Assembly: GCA_937898095.1 (NCBI GenBank)
Contig: CALDKR010000212.1
Coordinates: forward strand, 1 to 14,412
DNA length: 14,412 nucleotides
Origin: an uncultured Rhodoluna sp.
GTDB taxonomy: Bacteria > Actinomycetota > Actinomycetes > Actinomycetales > Microbacteriaceae
Reading direction: 5' to 3'
Made by a program: the position numbers and the translations under genes. This document shows positions 1 to 6,322 of the stretch, piece by piece. Numbering within the stretch: position 1 is the first letter of the stretch; each line of letters starts with the position of its first letter. Under the pieces are notes generated by a model. That model saw nothing but the letters and a program-made list of their open reading frames with translations, searched no databases and was not told where the DNA came from.

Positions 1-1
1 C

Positions 2-394
2 TCTGAAGATCTTGGCTCGCAACGATTCGGAACCCTCTATCGCACCCATGACAAAGAAGGCAACAACTTCGAGAACGGCGATATCTTGCCGATCGATTTG
101 GCTGCGAATGCCCGCAGTTATGGTGTGCACGTCATTGACATTCCAGTTGGGCCGAACGCTCTTGCCGACCTAAGGCAGGCAGTAAAAGACGCCAAGGCGC
201 ACCAGGGTGGGCCAGTTTTGATTCACATTAACAGCAACCCGCGCATCTATGCACCAGACGGATTCGGATGGTGGGATGTGCCAGTAGCACCAGTATCAAC
301 CCTCGAAAGCACGCAGAAGGCATTTGACGAGTATGCCGAAGCGAAGAAAAAGCAAAAGTCCTTGCTAGGCAAGGGCTCAATCGAGAGAAGGTAA
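2..394 (+). CDS. iolD: IolD C-terminal part (trihydroxycyclohexane-1,2-dione hydrolase), 5' truncated by window edge
   Basis: The frame is open from base 2 to the TAA at 392-394 and gives the last 130 residues of a protein that begins outside the window. The tail carries the GSQRFGTLYR segment, then ENGDILPIDLAANARSYG, and the closing WWDVPVAPVS motif followed by a charged helix (FDEYAEAKKKQK). This is the usual end of IolD, a thiamine-diphosphate enzyme of about 640 residues. IolD hydrolytically opens the ring of 3D-(3,5/4)-trihydroxycyclohexane-1,2-dione to 5-deoxyglucuronate in myo-inositol catabolism. The ThDP-binding domains are not visible here. An ATG-less internal TTG at 86 is only an artefact of ORF calling. 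The next gene starts 5 bp downstream, and its ribosome binding site lies inside the iolD end, so the two are almost certainly cotranscribed. Confidence 0.88.
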   Translation, partial: SEDLGSQRFGTLYRTHDKEGNNFENGDILPIDLAANARSYGVHVIDIPVGPNALADLRQAVKDAKAHQGGPVLIHINSNPRIYAPDGFGWWDVPVAPVSTLESTQKAFDEYAEAKKKQKSLLGKGSIERR

Positions 395-399
395 TTTCA

Positions 400-1311
400 A
401 TGACAAATCAAATTCGAGTAGGAACCGCGCCAGATTCATGGGGCGTGTGGTTTCCGAATGATCCAAAGCAAGTGCCTTGGGAGCGCTTTTTGGATGAAGT
501 TCAAGCTGCCGGATATCACTGGATTGAACTCGGACCATTTGGCTATTTGCCGACAGATCCAAACCAGCTAGCCGATGTTTTAGCTGAGCATGACCTAAAG
601 CTTTCAGCAGGAACTGTCTTCACCGGTTTTCACAAGGGTGACGACCAATGGAAGCGCGCTTGGGATCAAGCTCTTGATGTGGCCGGCTTGGTTTCAAAAC
701 TAGGCGTCGAGCACCTTGTTGTAATTCCTGACCTTTGGCGTTCAGATGCAACTGCAGAAGTTCTTGAATCACGTGTTTTAGACGACGAACAGTGGAAGAA
801 ACTTGCTGCCGGTCACGACAAGCTTGGCAAGGCACTGCTTGAGGAATATGGAATTAAGCAGCAATTCCACTCACACGCAGACAGCCACATTGGCACCTAT
901 GCCGAAGTTGAACGCTTCTTGCAAGAGACCAGCGCTGAATTCACAAACTTGTGCCTAGACACCGGTCACTTCGCCTATTACCTTGGCGACAACGTCAAAT
1001 TGATGAATGCCTACCCTGAGCGCATCGGCTATCTGCACTTGAAGCAGGTTCACCCAGGCATCTTGGCCGAAACTCTAAAGAACGACCTTCCGTTTGTCGA
1101 TGCCGTTGCCAAGGGCGTTATGACCGAGCCTGGCTTTGAGGGCGTTCCTGAGTTCGCGCCGATCATCGAGAAGGCCGCTCAAATCAATCCTGAAATGTTC
1201 GCAATTGTTGAGCAAGACATGTATGGCTGCGATGTTGATTTCCCTGCTCCAATTGCTGGCCGCACGCTGAAGCACATCATGAGCTGCACTCACGCAGCAC
1301 GGGTTCGCTAA
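400..1311 (+). CDS. iolE: IolE-like inosose dehydratase / sugar-phosphate isomerase-epimerase family TIM barrel
   Basis: A 303-residue protein of the xylose-isomerase-like TIM-barrel family. It opens with GTAPDSWGVWF and ELGPFGYLPTDP (about residues 8-54). Likely metal and active-site residues are H157/H159 (FHSHADSH), D187 and H190 (LCLDTGH), H213 (YLHLK) and E271 (VEQD). The order H, D-x-G-H, H-x-K, V-E matches IolE, which dehydrates 2-keto-myo-inositol to the diketone used by IolD. Its position directly after iolD supports that role. The C-terminal VEQD differs from the VEAEQD I recall for Bacillus IolE, so a related inositol-isomer isomerase remains possible. The ATG at 400 is preceded by a GAGAGAAGG Shine-Dalgarno (382-390), inside the iolD end. 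A 28-bp gap separates it from iolH. Confidence 0.75.
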   Translation: MTNQIRVGTAPDSWGVWFPNDPKQVPWERFLDEVQAAGYHWIELGPFGYLPTDPNQLADVLAEHDLKLSAGTVFTGFHKGDDQWKRAWDQALDVAGLVSKLGVEHLVVIPDLWRSDATAEVLESRVLDDEQWKKLAAGHDKLGKALLEEYGIKQQFHSHADSHIGTYAEVERFLQETSAEFTNLCLDTGHFAYYLGDNVKLMNAYPERIGYLHLKQVHPGILAETLKNDLPFVDAVAKGVMTEPGFEGVPEFAPIIEKAAQINPEMFAIVEQDMYGCDVDFPAPIAGRTLKHIMSCTHAARVR

Positions 1312-1339
1312 AAGATAAGACAAGAGAAAGTCGAACAAA

Positions 1340-2215
1340 ATGGTGAAAATCGCACTTGACCCAACTCCGTTCCACCACACTCACTCTCTTCTAGAGTTTC
1401 CGGCTGTGGCTGCAGAATTAGGTTACGAATACCTTCAGATGACACCGCACGCTGATTTCATCCCGTTTTTTAACCACCCACGTGCCGATGACGAACTGGT
1501 TAACAAGATGAAAAAGGCCGTGAGCGCGGCTGGAATCAAAATCGCGTCAACTCTGCCGGTTTTGCGAATTTCAAGCCCCGACCCAGATGCTCGTGAGGCA
1601 GCTGTGCGCAACTTCAAGCGTGTTTTGCAGATCACGGTTGATCTTGGTGTTGACACCATCGGAACCGAATTCAACGGCCGACCAGAACTTTCTGAAGAAA
1701 GCGAGCGCGCGTTTTATCGCTCTATGGAAGAACTGGTTCCGCTCTTTGAAAAAGAAGGCGTCAAGGTCTTTATCGACCCACACCCTGATGACTTTGTTGA
1801 AAACGGGCTGGCTGCTTGGCGAGTAATCCGCGGAGTGAATTCGAAGAACTTGGGCATGGTTTATGTTGCTTCACACACGTTCCACATGGGCAACCAGCCA
1901 AAAGAGATTCTTGAGGCAGCACATGGCCGAGTTGGAATCATTCACATGTCAGACACCATGGACCATACTCGATCACACGGCCTTCGCTACATCACCAACC
2001 CACCTGGAAACGCAGTGCGCGTTCACCAGCACCTTCGAGTTGGTGATGGCGATGTCAACTTTGACGAGATGTTCGCCGCTCTAAAGGTGAACGGATTCTT
2101 GGACAACCCGAACAGCATTATTTGTTCGAGTGTTTTTGCCGAGAATGAAACCAACCGAGAGACTGCCGTTTATCAGCTTGATGCCATCAAGGCGCTGGTT
2201 GCAAAGCACAGCTAA
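1340..2215 (+). CDS. iolH: IolH-like myo-inositol catabolism protein (sugar-phosphate isomerase/epimerase fold)
   Basis: A 291-residue TIM-barrel protein. It begins KIALDPTPFHH, followed by ELGYEYLQMTPH (27-37). Other landmarks are TEFNG (109-113), the acidic/His stretch PHPDDF (147-152), HMSDTMDHT (202-210) and RYITNPPGNAVRVHQH (216-231), then GDGDVNFD (235-242). The RYI-NPPG---HQH and GDG-FD signatures are those of IolH, found in inositol operons of Bacillus and corynebacteria. Its biochemical step is not settled, so the name reflects family and context rather than a proven reaction. The ATG at 1340 has only a weak purine-rich stretch upstream (AAGAGAAAG, about 1322-1330). It is the last gene of the inositol operon in the window and is followed by a strong hairpin terminator. 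Confidence 0.82.
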   Translation: MVKIALDPTPFHHTHSLLEFPAVAAELGYEYLQMTPHADFIPFFNHPRADDELVNKMKKAVSAAGIKIASTLPVLRISSPDPDAREAAVRNFKRVLQITVDLGVDTIGTEFNGRPELSEESERAFYRSMEELVPLFEKEGVKVFIDPHPDDFVENGLAAWRVIRGVNSKNLGMVYVASHTFHMGNQPKEILEAAHGRVGIIHMSDTMDHTRSHGLRYITNPPGNAVRVHQHLRVGDGDVNFDEMFAALKVNGFLDNPNSIICSSVFAENETNRETAVYQLDAIKALVAKHS

Positions 2216-2235
2216 TAACCGAAGAAATTCAGGTG

Positions 2236-2269
2236 AAAAAATAGGGGCGAGAAATCGCCTCTATTTTTT
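2236..2269. terminator. Bidirectional Rho-independent-type terminator between iolH and gntR
   Basis: The left arm at 2236-2250 (six A, then TAGGGGCGA) pairs with the right arm at 2255-2269 (TCGCCTCTA, then six T) around a GAAA tetraloop. All 15 positions pair, with one G-U wobble in the + strand transcript. The A-run on one side and T-run on the other give a U-tract in either direction, so the element can end transcription of both the convergent inositol operon and the gntR gene. Confidence 0.88.
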
Positions 2270-2324
2270 GCTCGCCGAGATTGCTTCTCGACTGTGCTGA
2301 TGCTCGCCGAGATTACTTCTCGAC
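2270..2324. repeat. Imperfect tandem direct repeat, about 23 bp units at 32-bp spacing, over the gntR 3' end
   Basis: The segment at 2270-2292 recurs at 2302-2324 with a single mismatch (G/A at 2283 versus 2315). The copy at 2302-2324 contains the gntR stop codon and its last codons; the other lies downstream, between gntR and the terminator. The mismatch changes the stop TAA of the genic copy to CAA in the downstream copy. It reads as a duplication of the end of gntR. Confidence 0.85.
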
Positions 2325-2327
2325 GAG
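2303..2327 (-). other. Hairpin with the gntR stop codon in the loop
   Basis: CTCGCCGAGA (2303-2312) and TCTCGACGAG (2318-2327) form a 10-bp stem around a 5-nt loop, with one mismatch on the + strand that is a G-U wobble in gntR mRNA. The loop reads AGTAA in the mRNA and holds the TAA stop. No T-run follows directly, so it is not a complete intrinsic terminator on its own. It may protect the mRNA 3' end or be a by-product of the repeat. Confidence 0.5.
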
Positions 2328-3074
2328 TGTGACCTCGAACGAATAGAGGTCAGGGCGATAGCAGTGATGGCCATATTCGACAGCGCGACCCGAATTGTCA
2401 TATGCAGTGCGGTCCATGGTCAAAAGTGCGCTACCTTTTTCGATTCCCAGAAGGCTCGAATCGGTGGTTGACGCCTTGCGAGCGCCAATGCGCTGCTTTG
2501 CAACACGTATAGTCACCCCGCGAGCACGAAGCATTTGATAGAGGCCATGTTCATTGAGCTCAGCCTCTGATAACTGGCTCAAGTCTTCGGGCACATAGTT
2601 TTCGAGAATAGAAACTGGAACATTGTCGGCAAGGCGAAGGCGCTTTAGGTAGAGCACAGGAGCGCCGACAGCGATAGCAAGTTTCTCAGCAAGTTTTGCA
2701 TCAGCCTTGATGTGTTTATATTCGAGCATTTGCGTGCTCGGCTTCTGACCACTTCGCTGCAGGTCTTCATATAGCGAGGTCAACTCGACGCCGCGAGTGA
2801 CTTGCCCGTGAACCACCTGGGTGCCAATTCCTCGGCGACGAACCAAGAGGCCCTTGTCGACTAGGTCTTGAATTGCGCGACGCACTGTCGGGCGACTTAG
2901 CCCAAGTCGCTCACCGAGTGAAACTTCGTTTTCTAGGCGACTTCCGGCAGCCAAATCACCATCCATGATTGCTTTTTCGATTTTCTGGGCAACCTGAAAA
3001 TAAAGGGGGATAGGGCCGGAACGATCGAGGTCCATAAATAGACCAAGTGGCAAAATTTGCTCTTCTTGCTGCAT
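2313..3074 (-). CDS. GntR family (HutC subfamily) transcriptional regulator with UTRA ligand domain
   Basis: A 253-residue regulator. The N-terminal winged helix-turn-helix covers about residues 20-90 (PIPLYFQVAQKIEKAI, then LSRPTVRRAIQDLVDKGLL and the RRRGIGTQV wing). A UTRA effector domain covers about 98-250 (LYLKRLRLADNVPVSILENYV at 141-161, and the closing EYGHHCYRPDLYSFEV). HutC-type regulators usually repress catabolic operons until a sugar or acid ligand binds UTRA. Lying tail-to-tail with the inositol operon makes it a candidate inositol regulator, but this is inference from position. The ATG at 3074 has a good Shine-Dalgarno (GAGGTGATGG in the mRNA). The in-frame ATG for M14, where many relatives begin, has none, so the longer start is preferred. 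It lies 54 bp downstream of hisN on the same strand and may have its own promoter. Confidence 0.88.
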   Translation of the reverse strand: MQQEEQILPLGLFMDLDRSGPIPLYFQVAQKIEKAIMDGDLAAGSRLENEVSLGERLGLSRPTVRRAIQDLVDKGLLVRRRGIGTQVVHGQVTRGVELTSLYEDLQRSGQKPSTQMLEYKHIKADAKLAEKLAIAVGAPVLYLKRLRLADNVPVSILENYVPEDLSQLSEAELNEHGLYQMLRARGVTIRVAKQRIGARKASTTDSSLLGIEKGSALLTMDRTAYDNSGRAVEYGHHCYRPDLYSFEVTLVEK

Positions 3075-3097
3075 GAAGCCATCACCTCAAAACTGAC

Positions 3098-3121
3098 ACA
3101 TGTTGACCTTTGGCAACATGT
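3098..3121. promoter_or_regulatory. Perfect inverted repeat, candidate GntR operator
   Basis: ACATGTTG (3098-3105) and CAACATGT (3114-3121) are perfect inverted copies separated by 8 bp (ACCTTTGG). The site sits in the 54-bp gap between hisN and gntR, about 24 bp upstream of the gntR start codon, where an autoregulatory operator would be expected. Each arm contains the self-palindrome ACATGT, so the site can also be read as a direct repeat. Binding by this regulator is inferred. Confidence 0.5.
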
Positions 3122-3128
3122 TAATACA

Positions 3129-3923
3129 TTAGCAGTTAAGGCCGTTAGCGGCGGCAGCGTGAAGCTTGCCATTAGTGGCAAGAACCGATGAAGACTCGGC
3201 TGTGAGTGGCCCATTGAGTGCTGAGAATTCTCCGCCAGCCTGCTCAACAATTGGCACCAAAGCGGCAATGTCATAGATCTTCAAGTCATGTTCGGCCACG
3301 ATTTCTAAAGCACCCTCGGCTAGCAGCATGTAGCTCCAGAAATCGCCATAAGCGCGAGTGCGCCAAATGCTGCGGCTGAATTCAATGAGCTGCTGAGCCA
3401 AACCGGCTTGATCCCAAAGTTGCAGATTGTTATAGCTCAGCGATGCGTGCTCTAGGTCTGAAATTGCCGAAACTCGAATGTGGCGCACGCTGCCATCGAT
3501 GTCGCGAGTGAAGGCGCCGCCGATCGGTTCGTCGGTGCGCGGGGCAGCCCACCAGCGGCGACCCATAGCCGGCGCAGAAACGACCGAAACCACAGGCTTG
3601 CCATCGATTGCCAGAGCGATCAAAGTTGCCCAGACTGGCACGCCTCTCATGAAATTTGCCGTGCCATCAATCGGGTCGATAATCCAGGTTCGCTGACCAG
3701 TGCCGGTTGAGCCAAATTCTTCGCCAATCAAGGCATCGGCGGGGCGGCGCTCGGCGAGCAGTGCCTTCAGGGCTTTTTCGACGGTGCGATCAGCATCGGT
3801 CACTGGGGTGCGGTCAGGCTTGGTTTCAACCTGCAGATCGATTGCTTGAAAGCGCTCTAGAGAAATCTCATCGGCAATATCTGCCATTTCTAGAGCGAGT
3901 TCAAGGTCTGCGGCGAAGGTCAT
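3129..3923 (-). CDS. hisN: Histidinol-phosphatase HisN, inositol monophosphatase-like family
   Basis: A 264-residue member of the Mg2+-dependent inositol monophosphatase superfamily. Visible motifs are DRTPVTDAD (about residues 37-45), GEE (67-69), WIIDPIDGTANF (80-91) with metal ligands D83 and D86, and the C-terminal metal-binding D218 in KIYDIAAL. WSYMLLAEGALEIVAEHD just before it is typical of HisN, the actinobacterial enzyme that dephosphorylates histidinol phosphate late in histidine synthesis. A general inositol-1-phosphatase activity cannot be excluded by sequence alone; the link to rsgA and aroA favours HisN, since this cluster recurs in actinobacteria. I chose the ATG at 3923, 9 bp after the rsgA stop. 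A TTG at 3929 would add two residues. Neither has a clear Shine-Dalgarno, so translation is probably coupled to rsgA. Confidence 0.85.
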   Translation of the reverse strand: MTFAADLELALEMADIADEISLERFQAIDLQVETKPDRTPVTDADRTVEKALKALLAERRPADALIGEEFGSTGTGQRTWIIDPIDGTANFMRGVPVWATLIALAIDGKPVVSVVSAPAMGRRWWAAPRTDEPIGGAFTRDIDGSVRHIRVSAISDLEHASLSYNNLQLWDQAGLAQQLIEFSRSIWRTRAYGDFWSYMLLAEGALEIVAEHDLKIYDIAALVPIVEQAGGEFSALNGPLTAESSSVLATNGKLHAAAANGLNC

Positions 3924-3932
3924 AGGCAAAGT

Positions 3933-4970
3933 TTATTCAGCGTTGGCTGCCAGCGAGCCGATTAGTCGACGAAGCGAGTCAACACGCCCAGCGCCGTGCT
4001 CGCCAAGCAGACCGAGCTCAATGGCTCCATCTAGCTCGCAGTCGGGCGCGTCAGCCTGGTGACTGCAGTCGCGCGGGCACGTTTCAATAATTCGATACAG
4101 GTCTTCAAAAGACTTCAGCAGGTTCTCGGCTTTGACGTGACCCAAGCCAAATGAGCGCACGCCAGGCGTGTCGATGATCCAGCCATCGCCAAAGCTCTCA
4201 TCAAGGCGAATCATTCGCACAGAAGACGAAGTGTGACGACCGCGCCCAGTGACCGCATTAACCCCGCCGGTTAGTCGTGCCGCCTCTGGCACAAGTGCAT
4301 TCACCAGCGTTGACTTGCCCACGCCAGAGTGCCCGACGGTCACGGTGATTTGGTTTTTAAGCAGGTCGCGAAGTGTGCCGATAGAAGGTGAATCGCTGCG
4401 AGTGAGAACCACCGGAATGCTAAGCCCAGCGAAGTTTTTCAAAAAGTCGTCGGGGTTTGCCAAGTCTGTTTTTGTAATCACCAGAATTGGCTTGAGCCCA
4501 GCATCATAGGCGGCAGCTAAATATCGATCGATAAGGCGCGTGCGCGGCTCTGGGTTAGCCACTGCAACCACAATTGCCATCTGCGTGGCATTTGCGACAA
4601 TCACGCGCTCAACTAAATCAGAGTCATCTGCGCTTCGGCGAAGCAGAGTTTTGCGAGGTTCTACGCGCACAATTCGCGCCAATGCGCCCTCAGTTTCAGA
4701 GGTGTCGCCAGCCAGGGCGACATGGTCGCCAACAACAGCACCGGTTTTTCTTAGCTCACGACCCATAGTGGCGTTTATGTAGCGATCTTCTTCTTGAAGC
4801 AAAACGTGATAGCGACCCATGTCGACGCCGGTCACCAGGCCAATTAGCGCCTCTTTGTATTCAGGGCGTTTTTTAGTTCTTGGCTTATTGCCCTTTGGAT
4901 TTGGGCGAACGCGCACATCTGATTCATCCAGGTCGTTTTGACCCGGCTCTGGCTCATAGAGCCAACTCAA
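3933..4970 (-). CDS. rsgA: Ribosome small subunit-dependent GTPase A (circularly permuted GTPase)
   Basis: A 345-residue RsgA that acts late in 30S subunit maturation. After a basic N-terminal tail comes an OB-fold (about 40-105). The GTPase motifs are in the permuted order: TKTDL (G4, 166-170), GHSGVGKST (G1, 213-221), GRGRHTSSS (242-250) and DTPG (G3, 267-270). A C-terminal zinc finger has ligands C298, C302, H304 and C311 (CPRDCSHQADAPDC). The start is a TTG at 4970 whose first bases overlap the aroA stop (TTGA, 4967-4970). GAGGG lies 6 nt upstream in the aroA end, a good Shine-Dalgarno, so the TTG is credible and translation is coupled. rsgA is followed within 9 bp by hisN. Confidence 0.93.
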   Translation of the reverse strand: MSWLYEPEPGQNDLDESDVRVRPNPKGNKPRTKKRPEYKEALIGLVTGVDMGRYHVLLQEEDRYINATMGRELRKTGAVVGDHVALAGDTSETEGALARIVRVEPRKTLLRRSADDSDLVERVIVANATQMAIVVAVANPEPRTRLIDRYLAAAYDAGLKPILVITKTDLANPDDFLKNFAGLSIPVVLTRSDSPSIGTLRDLLKNQITVTVGHSGVGKSTLVNALVPEAARLTGGVNAVTGRGRHTSSSVRMIRLDESFGDGWIIDTPGVRSFGLGHVKAENLLKSFEDLYRIIETCPRDCSHQADAPDCELDGAIELGLLGEHGAGRVDSLRRLIGSLAANAE

Positions 4971-6268
4971 GCTTGACCCTCAAGGCCTAAAATTTGGTGC
5001 CACATGGCGGCGAAAGTAGGCATAGTTTTTGAGGTCACTGTTATGTCTTCAATTTCAATGCCGGCAACACGAAGACCGATGATTGCACCTGCAGTTGCCA
5101 TGCGGTGATCTTCATAGGTGCGCCAAAGGGCGCCGTGCAGGTTTGCGCTTGGGTCGATTTCAAGACCGTCTGCTGTTTCTCGAGCTATGCCACCGATGCG
5201 ATTGATCTCTGTGGCAAGTGCTGCGAGGCGGTCGGTTTCGTGCCCGCGAAGGTGGGCCACGCCACGAATCACGGTTGGCGAATCAGCAATTGTCGCAAGG
5301 GCGGCAATCACCGGAGTCAATTCGCCGCCGATGCTCAAGTCGATGTCGATGCCGTGAATTTGACCGGTGCCCTTGATGGTTAGACCGCGGGGGCCGCGCG
5401 AAATTTCGGCGCCCATCTGCTGCATAATTCCATCAAACTCGTCGCCAACCTGAGTGGTTGAGTCTGGCCAATCGGCGATGGTTAGTTCACCACCGGCAAC
5501 CATCGCGGCCGCCAAGAACGGACCAGCATTTGATAGATCTGGCTCAATGGTTAGCGACCCGCCTGCGATTGGCCCTGGCTCGACCCGCCACACGGCCGGC
5601 GCCGGTGTCGAAACCTTGACCCCGCGCTTGGCTAGGCAGTCAAGTGTCATGTCGATGTGAGGCAACGACGGCAGGTGCTCACCCTTGTGAGTGAGTGTCA
5701 AGCCATTTTCAAATCGTGCAGCAGCCAAGAGCAATCCCGACACAAATTGACTCGATGCTGACGCATCGATGGTCAACTCGCCACCCGGAATTTTGCCAGT
5801 TCCGTGAAGCGTGAAGGGCAAGGATCCGGTGCCATTGTCGTCAACCTGGATGCCCAAGGCGCGCAGAGATGAAATTGTGGTCGACATTGGGCGGCGTCGA
5901 GCGGCTTCGTCGCCATCGAAAACCACGGGTCCATCGGCGAGGGCTGCCATCGGGGGCACAAATCTCATAACGGTGCCGGCAAGGCCGCAATCGATTGCGG
6001 CATTTGCTTTGAATGAGTGCGGGGTGATTAAGACATCACCATTTGGCAGCTCAGAAATTTCAGCGCCGAGGGAGCGCAGGGCGTCAATCATTAGCGCGCT
6101 ATCACGAGATTTCAGCAGGCCCTTGATGGTTGTCGGCTCGGTGGCCAGGGCTGACAAAACGAGTTCGCGATTGTTGAGTGACTTCGAACCGGGCAGCGAA
6201 AGGTTGGCTTGAATCGGATTGGTCGCAACAGGTGCTAGCCAGGGCTGGGAATAAGCGTCAGAAGTCAT
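4967..6268 (-). CDS. aroA: 3-phosphoshikimate 1-carboxyvinyltransferase (EPSP synthase)
   Basis: A 433-residue EPSP synthase, which joins phosphoenolpyruvate to shikimate-3-phosphate in chorismate synthesis. Motifs in order: LPGSKSLNNRE (25-35, substrate Lys29), DCGLAGTVMRFVPP (93-106), SASSQF (170-175), DLSNAGPFLAAA (244-255), GGELTP (314-319, catalytic acid E316), HETDR (343-347), YEDHRMA (385-391) and TSKTMPTF (412-419). GLAGTVMRFVPP and ELTP are the forms usual in actinobacteria. The ATG at 6268 has an AGGA 5 nt upstream in the mRNA. An extended -10-like TGGTAACTT (mRNA sense, TAACTT at 6277-6282) lies so close to the ATG that a very short or absent leader is possible; this is weak evidence. 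It heads the aroA-rsgA-hisN cluster and is divergent from sigR. A SigR-type promoter for sigR overlaps its first codons. Confidence 0.95.
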   Translation of the reverse strand: MTSDAYSQPWLAPVATNPIQANLSLPGSKSLNNRELVLSALATEPTTIKGLLKSRDSALMIDALRSLGAEISELPNGDVLITPHSFKANAAIDCGLAGTVMRFVPPMAALADGPVVFDGDEAARRRPMSTTISSLRALGIQVDDNGTGSLPFTLHGTGKIPGGELTIDASASSQFVSGLLLAAARFENGLTLTHKGEHLPSLPHIDMTLDCLAKRGVKVSTPAPAVWRVEPGPIAGGSLTIEPDLSNAGPFLAAAMVAGGELTIADWPDSTTQVGDEFDGIMQQMGAEISRGPRGLTIKGTGQIHGIDIDLSIGGELTPVIAALATIADSPTVIRGVAHLRGHETDRLAALATEINRIGGIARETADGLEIDPSANLHGALWRTYEDHRMATAGAIIGLRVAGIEIEDITVTSKTMPTFAAMWHQILGLEGQA

Positions 6269-6273
6269 CGGTT
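6248..6273 (+). promoter_or_regulatory. SigR-class (disulfide-stress) promoter for sigR, GGAAT-N18-GTT
   Basis: GGAAT at 6248-6252 is followed by exactly 18 bases and then GTT at 6271-6273. This is an exact match to the known GGAAT-N18-GTT consensus recognised by SigR of Streptomyces (SigH of mycobacteria). The base before is also G (GGGAAT). Transcription would start near 6280 and read into sigR, implying positive autoregulation. The -35 element and most of the spacer lie within the 5' end of aroA on the opposite strand. Confidence 0.75.
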
Positions 6274-6288
6274 CCTAAGTTACCAGTA

Positions 6289-6305
6289 GGGCAGATGTGC
6301 TGCCC
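6289..6305 (+). other. GC-rich hairpin in the predicted sigR leader
   Basis: GGGCAG (6289-6294) and CTGCCC (6300-6305) form a perfect 6-bp stem with loop ATGTG. It would lie in the 5' leader of a transcript from the SigR-type promoter, ending 7 nt before the Shine-Dalgarno of the long sigR start (AGGTGAG, 6313-6319). It could influence translation or mRNA stability, or be a protein-binding site between the divergent genes. No function is demonstrated. Confidence 0.45.
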
Positions 6306-6322
6306 CAAGCAAAGGTGAGAGC

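Noticed and set aside
3924..3929. TTG at 3929 as the hisN start
   Set aside because: It adds only two residues ahead of an ATG, with no Shine-Dalgarno for either; the ATG is the simpler choice.
5958..6002. Phe103 in aroA where E. coli has Pro101, a site associated with glyphosate tolerance
   Set aside because: GLAGTVMRFVPP is the form I recall as normal for actinobacterial AroA, so it is lineage-typical and not evidence of acquired resistance.
5811..6212. 133-codon open frame on the + strand inside aroA
   Set aside because: Antisense shadow of a clear EPSP synthase; no Shine-Dalgarno, no recognisable domain, composition mirrors the aroA codons.
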